From contig NZ_LOHE01000033.1 in NCBI RefSeq assembly GCF_001559865.1, forward strand, positions 1 to 35,765: DNA of 35,765 nt, read 5' to 3'. Positions 1 to 8,312 of this stretch are shown here, one piece after another. Below the pieces are notes generated by a model. The model made no database searches. It was given only the letters and a program-made list of their open reading frames with translations, and was not told the origin of the DNA. The DNA is from Abyssisolibacter fermentans. Lineage in GTDB: Bacteria; Bacillota; Clostridia; Tissierellales; MCWD3. The translations under genes were made by a program, and so were the position numbers. Position 1 is the first letter of the stretch. Every line of letters starts with the position of its first letter.

Positions 1-171
1 TTCTTCTGGAGCTTTATCTATGTTATCAAATGCTACTGATTCTCCAGTTCCAAGTCTTTCATTTAAAACTTTTGTTATAGCTGCTGTTAATGTTGTTTTA
101 CCATGGTCTACGTGACCTATTGTTCCAATGTTAACATGTGGCTTATTTCTTTCAAATTTTGCTTTTGCCAT
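1..171 (-). CDS. tuf: Elongation factor Tu, N-terminal part (cut by window edge)
   Basis: This is the first 57 codons of EF-Tu, the GTPase that delivers aminoacyl-tRNA to the ribosomal A site. The protein begins [20 protein letters not shown] and continues into the G1 P-loop GHVDHGKT, which is diagnostic of EF-Tu. The ATG at 171 is preceded by GGAGG with good spacing. The rest of the gene lies beyond the left edge. It sits 57 bases downstream of tRNA-Thr and beyond sigH on the same strand, so all three are probably read together. In related Clostridia tuf is followed by rpmG-secE-nusG; that cannot be checked here. Confidence 0.97.
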   Translation of the reverse strand, partial: MAKAKFERNKPHVNIGTIGHVDHGKTTLTAAITKVLNERLGTGESVAFDNIDKAPEE

Positions 172-228
172 TTTCATCCTCCTTATACTTTTTATTAAGT
201 AATGAAAACTTTACTGGGTATTCACTTT

Positions 229-304
229 TGGAGCCCATGACCGGGATTGAACCGATGACCTCTTGCTTACCATGCAAGTGCTCTACCTACTGAGCTACAT
301 GGGC
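229..304 (-). tRNA. tRNA-Thr (anticodon GGU), CCA encoded
   Basis: The complementary strand folds as a full cloverleaf. The acceptor is GCCCATG/CATGGGC, the D arm GCTC/GAGC, the anticodon arm CTTGC/GCAAG with loop ATGGTAA, and the T arm ATCGG/CCGGT with loop TTCAATC. Loop positions 34-36 read GGT, giving tRNA-Thr(GGU) for ACY codons. A discriminator T is followed by an encoded CCA (229-231). It lies between sigH and tuf in the same orientation. Confidence 0.96.
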
Positions 305-356
305 ATTTTGTTAATTGTTAAATACCATTTTTTCAAAAATGTTATATTAGAAATTG

Positions 357-1031
357 TTAAATATCTTTAATTTCAAGATATCTTTCTAATTTTCTTTTAA
401 CTCTCTGTAATGCATTATCAATAGATTTAACATGTCTGTCCAGCTCTACTGCAATTTCTTGGTATGATTTTCCTTGTAGGTATGAAGTCAAAACTTCCCA
501 TTCTAGACCACTTAAAATTTCCCCAATTTTGTTTTCAATATTATTTAACTCTTCCCTACTGATAATCAATTCCTCAGGATCAGTTATTTTTACTCCTGAT
601 AAAACATCCATAAGTGTCCTGTCAGATTCTTCATCATATATAGGTTTATTAAGAGATATATAAGAATTAAGTGGTATGTGCTTCTGCCTTGTCGCTGTTT
701 TTATAGCTGTAATTATCTGTCTTGTTATACACAACTCAGCAAATGCTCTAAATGAACTAAGCTTGTCCTGCTTGAAATCTCTTATTGCTTTATATAATCC
801 TATCATTCCTTCTTGTATAATATCCTCTTTATCAGCACCAATCAAAAAATATGACCTAGCTTTTGATTTTACAAAATTCTTATATTTCTTAATTAAATAT
901 TCTAAAGCTTCATTATCTCCATCTTTTGCGTATTCAACTATTTCTTCATCCGTCATAACGTTGAATTCTTCTCCATAGATGTCAGAAGATTTATCAAGAC
1001 TAGAAATTTCATTTGTTGCAATAAGCCCCAC
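357..1031 (-). CDS. sigH: RNA polymerase sigma factor SigH (sigma-30 type)
   Basis: A sigma-70 family factor of the SigH group, which in Firmicutes directs transition-state, competence and early sporulation genes. Region 2 (about residues 60-105) contains ARSYFLIGADKEDIIQEGMI and the strongly conserved LYKAIRDF stretch. Region 4 (about 175-220) ends with the HVKSIDNALQRVKRKLE helix-turn-helix. The GTG at 1031 is chosen because GGAGG lies 8 bases upstream. The in-frame ATG at 1037 is only 2 bases from that site, and a TTG at 1058 has none. The resulting 224 aa fits the family (B. subtilis SigH 218 aa). A strong vegetative-type promoter sits about 35 bases upstream. Downstream are tRNA-Thr and tuf. 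Confidence 0.95.
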   Translation of the reverse strand: MGLIATNEISSLDKSSDIYGEEFNVMTDEEIVEYAKDGDNEALEYLIKKYKNFVKSKARSYFLIGADKEDIIQEGMIGLYKAIRDFKQDKLSSFRAFAELCITRQIITAIKTATRQKHIPLNSYISLNKPIYDEESDRTLMDVLSGVKITDPEELIISREELNNIENKIGEILSGLEWEVLTSYLQGKSYQEIAVELDRHVKSIDNALQRVKRKLERYLEIKDI

Positions 1032-1071
1032 TAACATCGCCTCCAAGTTTATTACCAAAGTTCATAAATTT

Positions 1072-1100
1072 ATTATATAGTAGCAAACTATGTAAGTCAA
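1072..1100 (-). promoter_or_regulatory. Promoter for sigH
   Basis: On the minus strand TTGACT is followed by 17 bases and then a perfect TATAAT. The predicted start is near 1065, about 35 bases before the sigH start codon. The -35 box falls just after the yacP stop, so sigH has its own housekeeping-type promoter in addition to any read-through. Confidence 0.75.
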
Positions 1101-1105
1101 GCTAT

Positions 1106-1642
1106 TTACATATCTTGCCTTAGTTTTTGGAGCTTCTTAACTATGTCTGATTCAATTATGTCTTCAATTGTATCTCTATTATTTGTTTCTTTAAGTTTTT
1201 CTTTCTTTTTTGAAATATTATTTTTAACTCTTTTTGATTCAATTTCTAATTCTCTTGCAGAAATTCTTGTAGCTCCCCTACCTAGTATTATTTGTTGTTC
1301 AGCCCAATCAGATGTGGCCACTCTTACCTTTTTGTTACGTATTAGTTTAGATACTGATTTTTCAATATAGCTATCAGCCGTCTCATGCTCCTTTGTGTAA
1401 ACAATATCAATATCTAAAAATGTCTCTTTTTTACCTGTATTACCTTTTACTAAATGAGCATCAAAAACAATTATCACTTTAATACCTGTAAAAGATTGAT
1501 ATTCGGCCATAATTTCTATTAGTTTATTTCTTCCTACTGCTAGATTTAATTTATTTAATTCTCTTAATTCTGACCATGCATTTATAATATTATAACCATC
1601 GACAAAAAGATATTCTTTATATACTTTCTTTTTTTTAGCCAT
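1106..1642 (-). CDS. NYN-domain endoribonuclease, YacP/Rae1 family
   Basis: A 178-aa protein of the YacP NYN (PIN-like) nuclease family. The B. subtilis member, Rae1, cuts mRNA in the ribosomal A site. The N-terminal core strand and acidic residue appear as FVDGYNIINAW (Asp15), and the second acidic cluster as VIIVFDAH. TSDWAEQQIILGRGATRISA is the typical C-terminal nuclease stretch. A lysine/glutamate-rich tail follows. It starts 5 bases after the rlmB stop (ATG, with AAGGG upstream) and is therefore likely co-transcribed with rlmB, the same order as in C. difficile. Function is by homology only. Confidence 0.9.
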   Translation of the reverse strand: MAKKKKVYKEYLFVDGYNIINAWSELRELNKLNLAVGRNKLIEIMAEYQSFTGIKVIIVFDAHLVKGNTGKKETFLDIDIVYTKEHETADSYIEKSVSKLIRNKKVRVATSDWAEQQIILGRGATRISARELEIESKRVKNNISKKKEKLKETNNRDTIEDIIESDIVKKLQKLRQDM

Positions 1643-1647
1643 AACCC

Positions 1648-2385
1648 TTATCCACGTTGCCTTCTTATCTCATAAATAAAAATTCCTGCTGCAACTGACG
1701 CATTGAGTGATGTTACTTTCCCTTTCATTGGTATCTTAACAATAAAATCACAACTTTCTTTTACTAATCTTTTCATACCTTTTCCTTCACTACCTATTAC
1801 AACAGCAAGTGGACCATCTAGCTTAGTATCATAATAGTAATTTTCACCATCCATGTCTGCACCATAGACCCATATTCCTTGATCTTTTAGATAACCAATA
1901 GTATCAACAATATTGGTAACCTTAGCTACTTTAACATATTCCATAGCTCCACTTGAAGCTTTTGCAACAGTAGCTGTTAAACCTACTGATCTTCGCTTTG
2001 GTATTATTACACCATGAGCTCCTGCACATTCTACAGTTCTCATTATAGCTCCTAAATTATGTGGGTCTTCTATTTCATCTAGTATAATTATAAAGGGGTC
2101 TTCTTGTTTTTCTTTTGCATATTGCAAAATATCATCAACGCTATAATAGTTATGAGCAGCAATATATGCTATTACTCCTTGATGATTACAATTTTCCACA
2201 ATAGAATCCAGTTTGCTCTTTGGAACGTATTGTACAATTATATTTTTTTCATTTGCAAGTTTTTTTATTTCATTAATAACACCATGATGTATCCCTTTTA
2301 ATATCAATATTTTATCTATAGTTCTATTTGATTTTATTGCTTCTACAACTGGATTCCTACCTGCTATAAATCCTTGAGGTTTCAA
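1648..2385 (-). CDS. rlmB: 23S rRNA (guanosine-2'-O-)-methyltransferase RlmB (TrmH family)
   Basis: A SPOUT-class RNA 2'-O-ribose methyltransferase of 245 aa. An N-terminal substrate-binding domain (IAGRNPVVEAI) precedes the three SpoU motifs: DPHNLGAIMRTVE (motif 1), VIGSEGKGM (motif 2) and KIPMKGKVTSLNASVAAGIF (motif 3). Motifs 2 and 3 form the knotted AdoMet site. The family methylates G2251 in 23S rRNA in E. coli. The start is TTG at 2385, preceded by AGGAG. It lies directly upstream of yacP, as in other Firmicutes. Close relatives (YacO) carry the same annotation, and target specificity is inferred. Confidence 0.93.
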   Translation of the reverse strand: MKPQGFIAGRNPVVEAIKSNRTIDKILILKGIHHGVINEIKKLANEKNIIVQYVPKSKLDSIVENCNHQGVIAYIAAHNYYSVDDILQYAKEKQEDPFIIILDEIEDPHNLGAIMRTVECAGAHGVIIPKRRSVGLTATVAKASSGAMEYVKVAKVTNIVDTIGYLKDQGIWVYGADMDGENYYYDTKLDGPLAVVIGSEGKGMKRLVKESCDFIVKIPMKGKVTSLNASVAAGIFIYEIRRQRG

Positions 2386-2428
2386 ATTATTTCACTCCTT
2401 TAAATATCTGTAAATGATTTATATTATT

Positions 2429-2457
2429 ATTTTATTCTTAGAGTAACCATAAATCAA
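2429..2457 (-). promoter_or_regulatory. Possible promoter for rlmB-yacP
   Basis: On the minus strand TTGATT, 17 bases, TAAAAT. The -35 box overlaps the U-run of the terminator just upstream, a compact terminator/promoter junction. The match is reasonable but the region is very AT-rich. Confidence 0.45.
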
Positions 2458-2477
2458 AAACTCATTTAAGAATGAGT
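2456..2477 (-). terminator. Terminator-like hairpin downstream of thyX
   Basis: On the minus strand ACTCATT-CTTA-AATGAGT is followed by TTTT and a T-rich stretch. It lies about 200 bases after the thyX stop and before the rlmB promoter. The rest of 2386-2675 is AT-rich with no gene. It contains a weak, degenerate echo of the 72-bp repeat around 2490-2535. Confidence 0.5.
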
Positions 2478-2675
2478 ATGCGATTTATTAAAATAATAGA
2501 TTTTAGTTCTCTGATTAATATCATAGATTTTATTTATATTACTTATGATTAAGTAAAGCTTCAGCTAGATTAATATTAACAACTTTGTATTCGTTTACAT
2601 TATTATTATATTAATCTAACTTACACTTACTGATATCACTATTTTGACCTATTTTATGATATTTAAAAATAATAA

Positions 2676-3446
2676 CTATAAATTCTTGAATTTTTCTCTA
2701 ACTTCTTGTATATGACCGCATGTCATATTTCCCTCAGGACATGGATCGTTTATACAGCTAGGACCACAGTATTTAAATAGAGTTGGTGCAACTGCTTTTA
2801 CTTGCCTTAACATTTCGGTAGCTAACTGCCTAATTTCCCATTGAGCTCTATTACAACATCTATGATTAAAGAAATTAAATAATGTTCTAGCATTCATTGT
2901 AAATACGATTTTAGTTTCACAGGCATTAGGAAATACATACCTTGCATCTTCTATAGAAGTTTTTTCTGCCATCATCTTGGCTTTTTTTTCTGAATATCCT
3001 TTAGCTATATATTTTTTATAATTCTTTTCAAATAGCTTTTTTGTTATTTGATTATAGTATTTTTGATCTTCCTCCATAGCTTTCACAAATAATGCTTTAG
3101 CTTCTTCATCTTCTTCTATAGCTGGAGGTATTACATATTCAAATTGTTCTAATTTTACGTATCTTTGAGATTGCTGTGAATATGAAGCAATTCTATGTCT
3201 TACTAATTGATGTGTTAAAACCCTACTCACACCTTCTACTCCAAATGTAAATACAGCATGTTCTATTGGAGATTCATGACCCATGCTCATTAGCCTGTCC
3301 AAAAATTTATCAGTACTTTCTACTGTTAATCCTTCCTCAATACTATCAATTCCCACTTGAGAATAGCAAAGCTTAGCAGCTGAAGCTATAAGTTTTTCAA
3401 CATCTGGTGTATGTCTAATTAATGTTACCTTTAATTCACTCTTCAT
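2676..3446 (-). CDS. thyX: Flavin-dependent thymidylate synthase ThyX
   Basis: FAD-dependent thymidylate synthase, which makes dTMP from dUMP with methylenetetrahydrofolate and NAD(P)H. The signature RHR-x7-S motif is at residues 83-93 ([13 protein letters not shown]). The [13 protein letters not shown] stretch and the C-terminal nucleotide-binding region ([14 protein letters not shown]) are also typical. The ATG at 3446 is preferred over a start at 3500 because GGAAGGAG lies just upstream of it. The result is 256 aa. It lies after mrnC behind a structured leader. Together with nrdJ and dut elsewhere in the window it belongs to dTTP supply. No thyA is visible here. Confidence 0.95.
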   Translation of the reverse strand: MKSELKVTLIRHTPDVEKLIASAAKLCYSQVGIDSIEEGLTVESTDKFLDRLMSMGHESPIEHAVFTFGVEGVSRVLTHQLVRHRIASYSQQSQRYVKLEQFEYVIPPAIEEDEEAKALFVKAMEEDQKYYNQITKKLFEKNYKKYIAKGYSEKKAKMMAEKTSIEDARYVFPNACETKIVFTMNARTLFNFFNHRCCNRAQWEIRQLATEMLRQVKAVAPTLFKYCGPSCINDPCPEGNMTCGHIQEVREKFKNL

Positions 3447-3532
3447 TTTAATACTCCTTCCAAATATAAATATTACAAGTTTTGATACTTGTTTCAACAT
3501 AATAATTCATAAAATATTTTGTTCTTTATAAC

Positions 3533-3661
3533 AACGGAAGCAATTACGTAGTAATTGCAACACACCGTTTCAACAAGGCGCAAAATTCACACCGCCTGTT
3601 AAATCTAATCGATACTCGTCACCTATAGAGATTGGGGTTATCTTGTATCTTGTGCCTTGTT
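3533..3661 (-). promoter_or_regulatory. Structured thyX leader with mutually exclusive helices
   Basis: Reading leftward from the mrnC stop, AACAAGGC (3654-3661) and AACAGGCG (3593-3600) can each pair with the single segment CGCCTTGTT (3572-3580). The two helices cannot form together. A further hairpin follows: GCAATTAC-TAC-GTAATTGC (3540-3558), extended by AACGG/CCGTT (3533-3537, 3565-3569). The stretch is clearly richer in G+C than its surroundings. It matches no riboswitch class I can recognise. It may be a cis-regulatory RNA for thyX or a small palindromic insertion. Confidence 0.5.
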
Positions 3662-4103
3662 ATATTTTCTTATTGTTATATTTTCTTATTATTATATCAA
3701 AAATTTGATTAATTCGCTCAATATTATCTGTTAAATATAAATAACCTATCAAAGTTTCAAAACCTGTAGCATATCTATAATCTGTAATATTAGCATTTTT
3801 AGGAGTTGTTGCTGATTTTGCATTTCTTCCTTTTTTAATTATAGAATTTTCTTCTTCTGTTAAATCATCCTTCAAGAAATGAACAATATTTGATTGTGCA
3901 TTAGCTTTTACAAATTTAATTGCTTCTTTGTGTAATTCATTAACAGACATCTTCATAGTTTCTAATAAATATGTTCTGACTAAAACTTCATAAACTGCAT
4001 CTCCTACATATGCTAATTGTAAAGGAGAAGCCATATTTATTTCAATATGGCTATATTTTTTCTTTCTTAGTTTTGCATTTGAATTTAATTTATTTTCTTC
4101 CAT
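3660..4103 (-). CDS. mrnC: Mini-ribonuclease III (MrnC)
   Basis: A 147-aa RNase III-like catalytic domain without the double-stranded RNA-binding domain, as expected for MrnC, which matures 23S rRNA ends in Firmicutes. The catalytic acidic motif is LAYVGDAVYEVLVR (Asp35). The second conserved block is YRYATGFETLIGYLYL. The start codon lies inside the end of cysS (19-base overlap), with GAGGGAG just upstream, so translation is coupled. The C-terminus and stop lie in a 16-bp tandem duplication (3659-3690). Removing one copy would extend the frame by several residues. Confidence 0.93.
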   Translation of the reverse strand: MEENKLNSNAKLRKKKYSHIEINMASPLQLAYVGDAVYEVLVRTYLLETMKMSVNELHKEAIKFVKANAQSNIVHFLKDDLTEEENSIIKKGRNAKSATTPKNANITDYRYATGFETLIGYLYLTDNIERINQIFDIIIRKYNNKKI

Positions 4104-5485
4104 TTTACTCCCTCTGATGTGTCTTCTAATACAATTCCTTTTTCTTTTAAATCATCTCTTATTTTATCTGCTAATGCATAATCTTTATTTTTTCTTGCAG
4201 CATTTCTTTCCTCTATTAATTTTAATATCTCATCTTCAATTATATCATTTTCTTTATATAATAAACCTAATATATTGCTTAGTTCCATTAACTGGTTATA
4301 TGCTTTTTGAATTAACATCTTGCTTGATTTTGCTGATAAATTAGCATTTGATAATTTAACTATTTCAAATAACACAGATATAGCATCTGCAGTATTTATA
4401 TCATCATCCATACTCTTAATAAATTTTTCTTTAAAATCCTCTAAATCTTTGCTAATTTTTAATTCATTTTCATCCATTTCTCTATCTGCTGCAACATCAA
4501 GTAAATACTTTAAGTTATTTTTACCATTATACAATCTATCCAAAGCATTTCGTGATGCATTCATTATATCTCTACTAAAGTTAACTTGACTTCTATAATG
4601 GCTGGACAATAAGAAATATCTTAATACTTCTAAATCAAATTCTTTACTCACTACTCTTACTGTAAAGAAATTATCAAGTGATTTTGACATTTTTTGATCA
4701 TCCACGTTTATCATAGCATTGTGCATCCAATAATTCGAGAAAGTTTTCCCAGTTAAGCTTTCAGTTTGTGCAATTTCATTTTCATGATGTGGAAATTCTA
4801 AATCTTGACCACCAGCATGTATATCTATAGTATCTCCAAGATATTTTTTAGCCATTACTGAACATTCAATATGCCAACCTGGTCTTCCTTTTCCCCAAGG
4901 GCAATCCCATGAAGGTTCACCAGGCTTTTCACTCTTCCATAGAGCAAAATCTATTGGATTTCTCTTCTCTGTATTTTCCTGTATTCTAGCTCCAACTATT
5001 AATTCTTCTAATTTTTTGTTTGATAATTTACCATAATCCTTTACTTTAGATACATCAAAATATACATTACCATTAACATTGTAAGCTACATCTTTTTCTT
5101 CTAATGCCTTTATGAATTCTATGATATCTTGTATATTTTCAGTTGCTTTAGGATGCTTTGTTTCATCTTCTTTAACATTAAGATTTCTAGCATCAGTTAA
5201 ATATTCTTCTATAAATTTTTCAGCTATCTCCTTAACGGTTGTATTTTCTTCATTTGCCTTGATAATTAGTTTGTCGTCTATATCTGTAAAGTTAACTATA
5301 TAATCAACTTCATAACCTTTGTGTTGTAAATATCTCCTTACTACATCAAATACTACTAATGGTCTAGCATTTCCAACATGAATATAATTATAAACTGTTG
5401 GACCACATACATACATGGTTACCTTGTTTTCGTTAATAGGTTTAAATTCTTCTTTTTTTCTAGTTAAAGTATTAAATAATTTCAT
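4085..5485 (-). CDS. cysS: Cysteinyl-tRNA synthetase
   Basis: Class I aminoacyl-tRNA synthetase of 466 aa that charges tRNA-Cys. The HIGH signature is at residues 36-39 (YIHVGNARP) and KMSKS at 265-269. The zinc that recognises cysteine would be held by Cys27 (YVCGPT), Cys208 (HIECSV) and His233 (FPHHENE). It overlaps cysE by 14 bases upstream and mrnC by 19 bases downstream, so the three genes form a tightly coupled operon. The whole unit is behind a cysteine-type T-box leader, which fits both cysE and cysS. Confidence 0.97.
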   Translation of the reverse strand: MKLFNTLTRKKEEFKPINENKVTMYVCGPTVYNYIHVGNARPLVVFDVVRRYLQHKGYEVDYIVNFTDIDDKLIIKANEENTTVKEIAEKFIEEYLTDARNLNVKEDETKHPKATENIQDIIEFIKALEEKDVAYNVNGNVYFDVSKVKDYGKLSNKKLEELIVGARIQENTEKRNPIDFALWKSEKPGEPSWDCPWGKGRPGWHIECSVMAKKYLGDTIDIHAGGQDLEFPHHENEIAQTESLTGKTFSNYWMHNAMINVDDQKMSKSLDNFFTVRVVSKEFDLEVLRYFLLSSHYRSQVNFSRDIMNASRNALDRLYNGKNNLKYLLDVAADREMDENELKISKDLEDFKEKFIKSMDDDINTADAISVLFEIVKLSNANLSAKSSKMLIQKAYNQLMELSNILGLLYKENDIIEDEILKLIEERNAARKNKDYALADKIRDDLKEKGIVLEDTSEGVKWKKIN

Positions 5486-6152
5486 TTTTCTTAATCTCCT
5501 CTCCTTCTATCATTTCTTCTAATGCTTCTATTCTATATTTTATTCCCTCCAGTTCTAGAAAAACTGGATCCGGAAGCTTTGCATGTTCTAAATCAATTGA
5601 CTTATTATCAAATTCCCTATGCATTGATATAATCTTTTTATTATTCTTAACAACTACTCTTGCAGGTATTCCTACAGCTGTACAATTTGGTGGTACTTCT
5701 TTTAAAACAACTGCTCCCGCTCCTATTTTGGAGTTTTTACCAATAGTTATAGGACCTAATACTTTCGCTCCAGCACATACTACAACATTATCCTCTATTG
5801 TAGGATGCCTTTTTCCTTTATCTTTTCCTGTCCCTCCTAAAGTAACTCCTTGATAAATAGTTACGTTATCGCCTATTTCTGTAGTTTCACCTATTACTAT
5901 CCCCATTCCATGATCTATGAAAAATCCACTGCCTATTTTAGCAGCTGGGTGTATTTCTACTCCTGTTAACAATTTTCCTAATTGAGATATTACTCTAGCT
6001 ATAAATAACAATCTAGCTTTATACAACACATGTGCTATTCTATACCAAAAAATAGCATGAAGCCCTGAATAACAAATTATTACCTCTAGTATATTTCTTG
6101 CAGCTGGGTCTCTTTCAAATACCGCTTCTATATCTTTTTTTATTGTTAGCAA
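5472..6152 (-). CDS. cysE: Serine O-acetyltransferase
   Basis: Makes O-acetylserine from serine and acetyl-CoA, the first step of cysteine synthesis. It has an N-terminal helical part ([12 protein letters not shown]) and a C-terminal left-handed beta helix from about residue 68 ([17 protein letters not shown], then [20 protein letters not shown]). The translation start is TTG at 6152, with AGGAGAGG upstream. The 226-aa length fits the short Firmicute form. Pairing with cysS behind a Cys T-box is a known Firmicute arrangement. About 300 bases separate the T-box terminator from this gene, filled partly by a dispersed repeat. Confidence 0.95.
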   Translation of the reverse strand: MLTIKKDIEAVFERDPAARNILEVIICYSGLHAIFWYRIAHVLYKARLLFIARVISQLGKLLTGVEIHPAAKIGSGFFIDHGMGIVIGETTEIGDNVTIYQGVTLGGTGKDKGKRHPTIEDNVVVCAGAKVLGPITIGKNSKIGAGAVVLKEVPPNCTAVGIPARVVVKNNKKIISMHREFDNKSIDLEHAKLPDPVFLELEGIKYRIEALEEMIEGEEIKKNEII

Positions 6153-6348
6153 AATTTCCTCTCCTTTTCATTAATTCTGAATAAATAGGATACTAACAAC
6201 ATATAGCAATTCCAAAATTGTTATATAGAAATATAATAGTCAATTTACTATATACACTCATTTTATAAACTCCCTTAATTTTTTTATATAAAACCTTTTA
6301 CTCATTTAATATGAATAATTGATCTATATATCAATCTTTCAAACTGTA

Positions 6349-6443
6349 ACTCCTACTCACTTCATTCCTAGGAGTAAGTGACTCACACCAAATCATAGAT
6401 TTGGGTTCCATGATTAATGTAACTCCTACTCGCTTCGCTACTT
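6349..6443. repeat. Dispersed 72-bp repeat, one full and one partial copy
   Basis: A 73-bp unit starting ACTCCTACTCACTTC at 6349 is followed by the first 22 bases of a second unit at 6422. It contains the hairpins ACTCCTA/TAGGAGT and CCAAATC-ATA-GATTTGG. The same unit occurs at 27419 and four times at 35183-35468. Here it separates the Cys T-box terminator from cysE. The remaining 6153-6348 is AT-rich with no gene. Confidence 0.85.
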
Positions 6444-6446
6444 AAA

Positions 6447-6705
6447 TAAAAACAAACACCTCTGAAATATTAATTTCAGAGGCGATATATACCGTGGTTC
6501 CACTCTAATTAGATGCAAAAATATCCGCATCTCACTTAATTACTTTAACGCAGCTAACGATTAACCCTACTAAATTTCAGGTAACGGTTCAAAGGTGCAC
6601 TTCAACATATCATTGACCATAAATCTCTCTCAGCTAATAAAGATTTCTCTCTGTTAGTTTAATATGCATACTCTACCTTATCGTAACCTTTTATATTATT
6701 TTATT
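6447..6705 (-). promoter_or_regulatory. T-box riboswitch, cysteine type (specifier UGC)
   Basis: On the minus strand Stem I opens with GGTTACG (6688-6682) and closes with CGTTACC. The specifier loop has AGAGTA on the 5' side and GAAG-TGC-A on the 3' side, so the specifier codon is UGC (6597-6599, Cys). The T-box AGAGTGGAACCACGG (about 6492-6507) leads into the terminator hairpin CCTCTGAAAT/ATTTCAGAGG (6459-6482) and a T-rich tail. Uncharged tRNA-Cys should favour antitermination and expression of cysE-cysS-mrnC. Confidence 0.92.
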
Positions 6706-6711
6706 GTATAT

Positions 6712-6740
6712 ATTTTACTAGACTTTTAACATTATATCAA
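6712..6740 (-). promoter_or_regulatory. Promoter of the cysteine T-box leader
   Basis: On the minus strand TTGATA, 17 bases, TAAAAT. The predicted start near 6705 is about 17 bases before Stem I. It overlaps the space just after the gltX stop (6749). Confidence 0.7.
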
Positions 6741-6748
6741 CACTAAAT

Positions 6749-8233
6749 TTAATTTAAATAATTATCTTTTACATATTCTATGCGATTTAATATATTTTGT
6801 TTCCCTAAAACGTAAATTATTTTATCCAAATCTGGTCCATGTAACTGACCACTCAACGCAGCTCTAACAGGCATAAATAACTGTTTACCTTTTATTTTTG
6901 TTTTCTTTCCTATTGTTTTCATTATTTTTTTTGAAAACTCTTCATCTATCTGATCTAATTCGTCAAGTTCTTCTTTAAAAGCATCCAATAATGTTGGTAC
7001 TTGCTCACCTTTTAATACTTCTAAAGTTTCTTCGTTTTCAGGTTTAATCTCATTATCAAATAGGAATTTTGCTTTTTCATCAATTTCTCCAATATATGAC
7101 AACCTATCTTTTATAGAAGCTACTAATGCTTTTATCCATTCATATTTACTTTCCACATCTTCTTCTTTTATATAACCATCTTTTATCAAATAAGGAATAG
7201 CTAATTCTGTAATTTTTTCAACATCTGCATTTCTTATATAATTAGCATTAACCCATTTTAATTTATCTCTGTCGAATACTCCACCAGTCTTAGACACTCT
7301 ATCGAATGAAAATTCATTTATTAATTCTTCCACTGTAAAGAATTCTTTATTACTTTCTGGAGACCACCCAACTAGTGCTAAATAATTTACAAGTGCTTCT
7401 GGCAGATATCCTTTTTCTTTAAAATCTGAAACAGCTACATCTCCATGTCTCTTGCTAAGCTTTTTCTTTTCATTGTTAAGTACTGTTGGTAAATGAACAT
7501 ATTTTGGTGCTTCCCATCCAAAAGCTTCAAACATATAAACATGCTTTGGAGTAGATGTTATCCACTCTTCACCTCTAATTACATGAGTTATTTTCATTAG
7601 ATAATCATCAACAACAACTGCGAAATGATATGTTGGAAATCCATCAGATTTTATTAACACCTGATCATCTACTTCATTACTATTTATTGTAATTTTTCCT
7701 CTTACTAAATCATCAAAAACTATTTCTTTATCTTCAGGCATTTTTAATCTTATAGTATAGCTTTCTCCTGCATCTAGTTTTGCCTTAACCTCTTCTTCAG
7801 AAAGATTTCTACAATGTCCGTCATAACCTTTTAAACAACCTGCTTTTTTCTGTTCTTCTCTAATACTATCTAATCTTTCTTTTGTACAAAAACAATAATA
7901 TGCTAAGCCTTTTTCTAAAAGGATTTCTATATACTTTTTGTATATATCTAATCTTTCTGATTGAATATACGGACCGTATTCACCTTTTTGAACTATTTTA
8001 CCATCTTCCAAAAATACTCCTTCATCATGCTCTATTCCAGCCCATAATAACGAATTAATCAAATTCTCTATAGCATCATCTACATATCTTGTTCTATCGG
8101 TATCTTCAATTCTTAAAATATATTTACCACCTTTTTGTTTTGCAAATATATAATCATACAATGCAGTTCTTAAACTTCCTATATGAACATAACCTGTTGG
8201 TGAAGGTGCAAATCTTACTCTTATATCAGACAT
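6749..8233 (-). CDS. gltX: Glutamyl-tRNA synthetase
   Basis: Class I synthetase of 494 aa that charges tRNA-Glu. HIGH appears as HIGS at residues 17-20 ([12 protein letters not shown]), and the KMSKS-type loop as KLSKR at 258-262. A cysteine-rich insertion (YYCFCTKER, then GYDGHCR, residues 112-142) resembles the zinc-binding segment of many bacterial GluRS. Clear GGAGG precedes the ATG. Whether it also charges tRNA-Gln (non-discriminating) depends on gatCAB elsewhere and cannot be judged here. It has its own strong promoter between proS and this gene, so it need not depend on the proline T-box. Confidence 0.97.
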   Translation of the reverse strand: MSDIRVRFAPSPTGYVHIGSLRTALYDYIFAKQKGGKYILRIEDTDRTRYVDDAIENLINSLLWAGIEHDEGVFLEDGKIVQKGEYGPYIQSERLDIYKKYIEILLEKGLAYYCFCTKERLDSIREEQKKAGCLKGYDGHCRNLSEEEVKAKLDAGESYTIRLKMPEDKEIVFDDLVRGKITINSNEVDDQVLIKSDGFPTYHFAVVVDDYLMKITHVIRGEEWITSTPKHVYMFEAFGWEAPKYVHLPTVLNNEKKKLSKRHGDVAVSDFKEKGYLPEALVNYLALVGWSPESNKEFFTVEELINEFSFDRVSKTGGVFDRDKLKWVNANYIRNADVEKITELAIPYLIKDGYIKEEDVESKYEWIKALVASIKDRLSYIGEIDEKAKFLFDNEIKPENEETLEVLKGEQVPTLLDAFKEELDELDQIDEEFSKKIMKTIGKKTKIKGKQLFMPVRAALSGQLHGPDLDKIIYVLGKQNILNRIEYVKDNYLN

Positions 8234-8276
8234 AAATTAACCTCCGTTACAAATTTATTAAATTCTATATTTCCAT

Positions 8277-8305
8277 ATTATAGATTATACTTAGATATAA
8301 GTCAA
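8277..8305 (-). promoter_or_regulatory. Promoter for gltX
   Basis: On the minus strand TTGACT, 17 bases, perfect TATAAT in the 79-base proS-gltX gap. The predicted start is near 8270, about 37 bases before the ATG. Confidence 0.75.
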
Positions 8306-8312
8306 ATACAAT

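Noticed and set aside
357-1058. Longer SigH starting at TTG 1058
   Set aside because: This start has no ribosome site, and the strong GGAGG inside that extension fits the GTG at 1031.
2676-3500. Longer ThyX starting at 3500
   Set aside because: The extra 18 residues are hydrophobic and unlike ThyX, while the ATG at 3446 has a strong ribosome site and the usual N-terminus.
3572-3661. Integron attC site or glmS-like ribozyme upstream of thyX
   Set aside because: The AAC/GTT ends and short TGACGAG and TATCGA stretches are suggestive. However, the attC core sites do not fit both ends, no integrase is near, and the glmS core is not complete.
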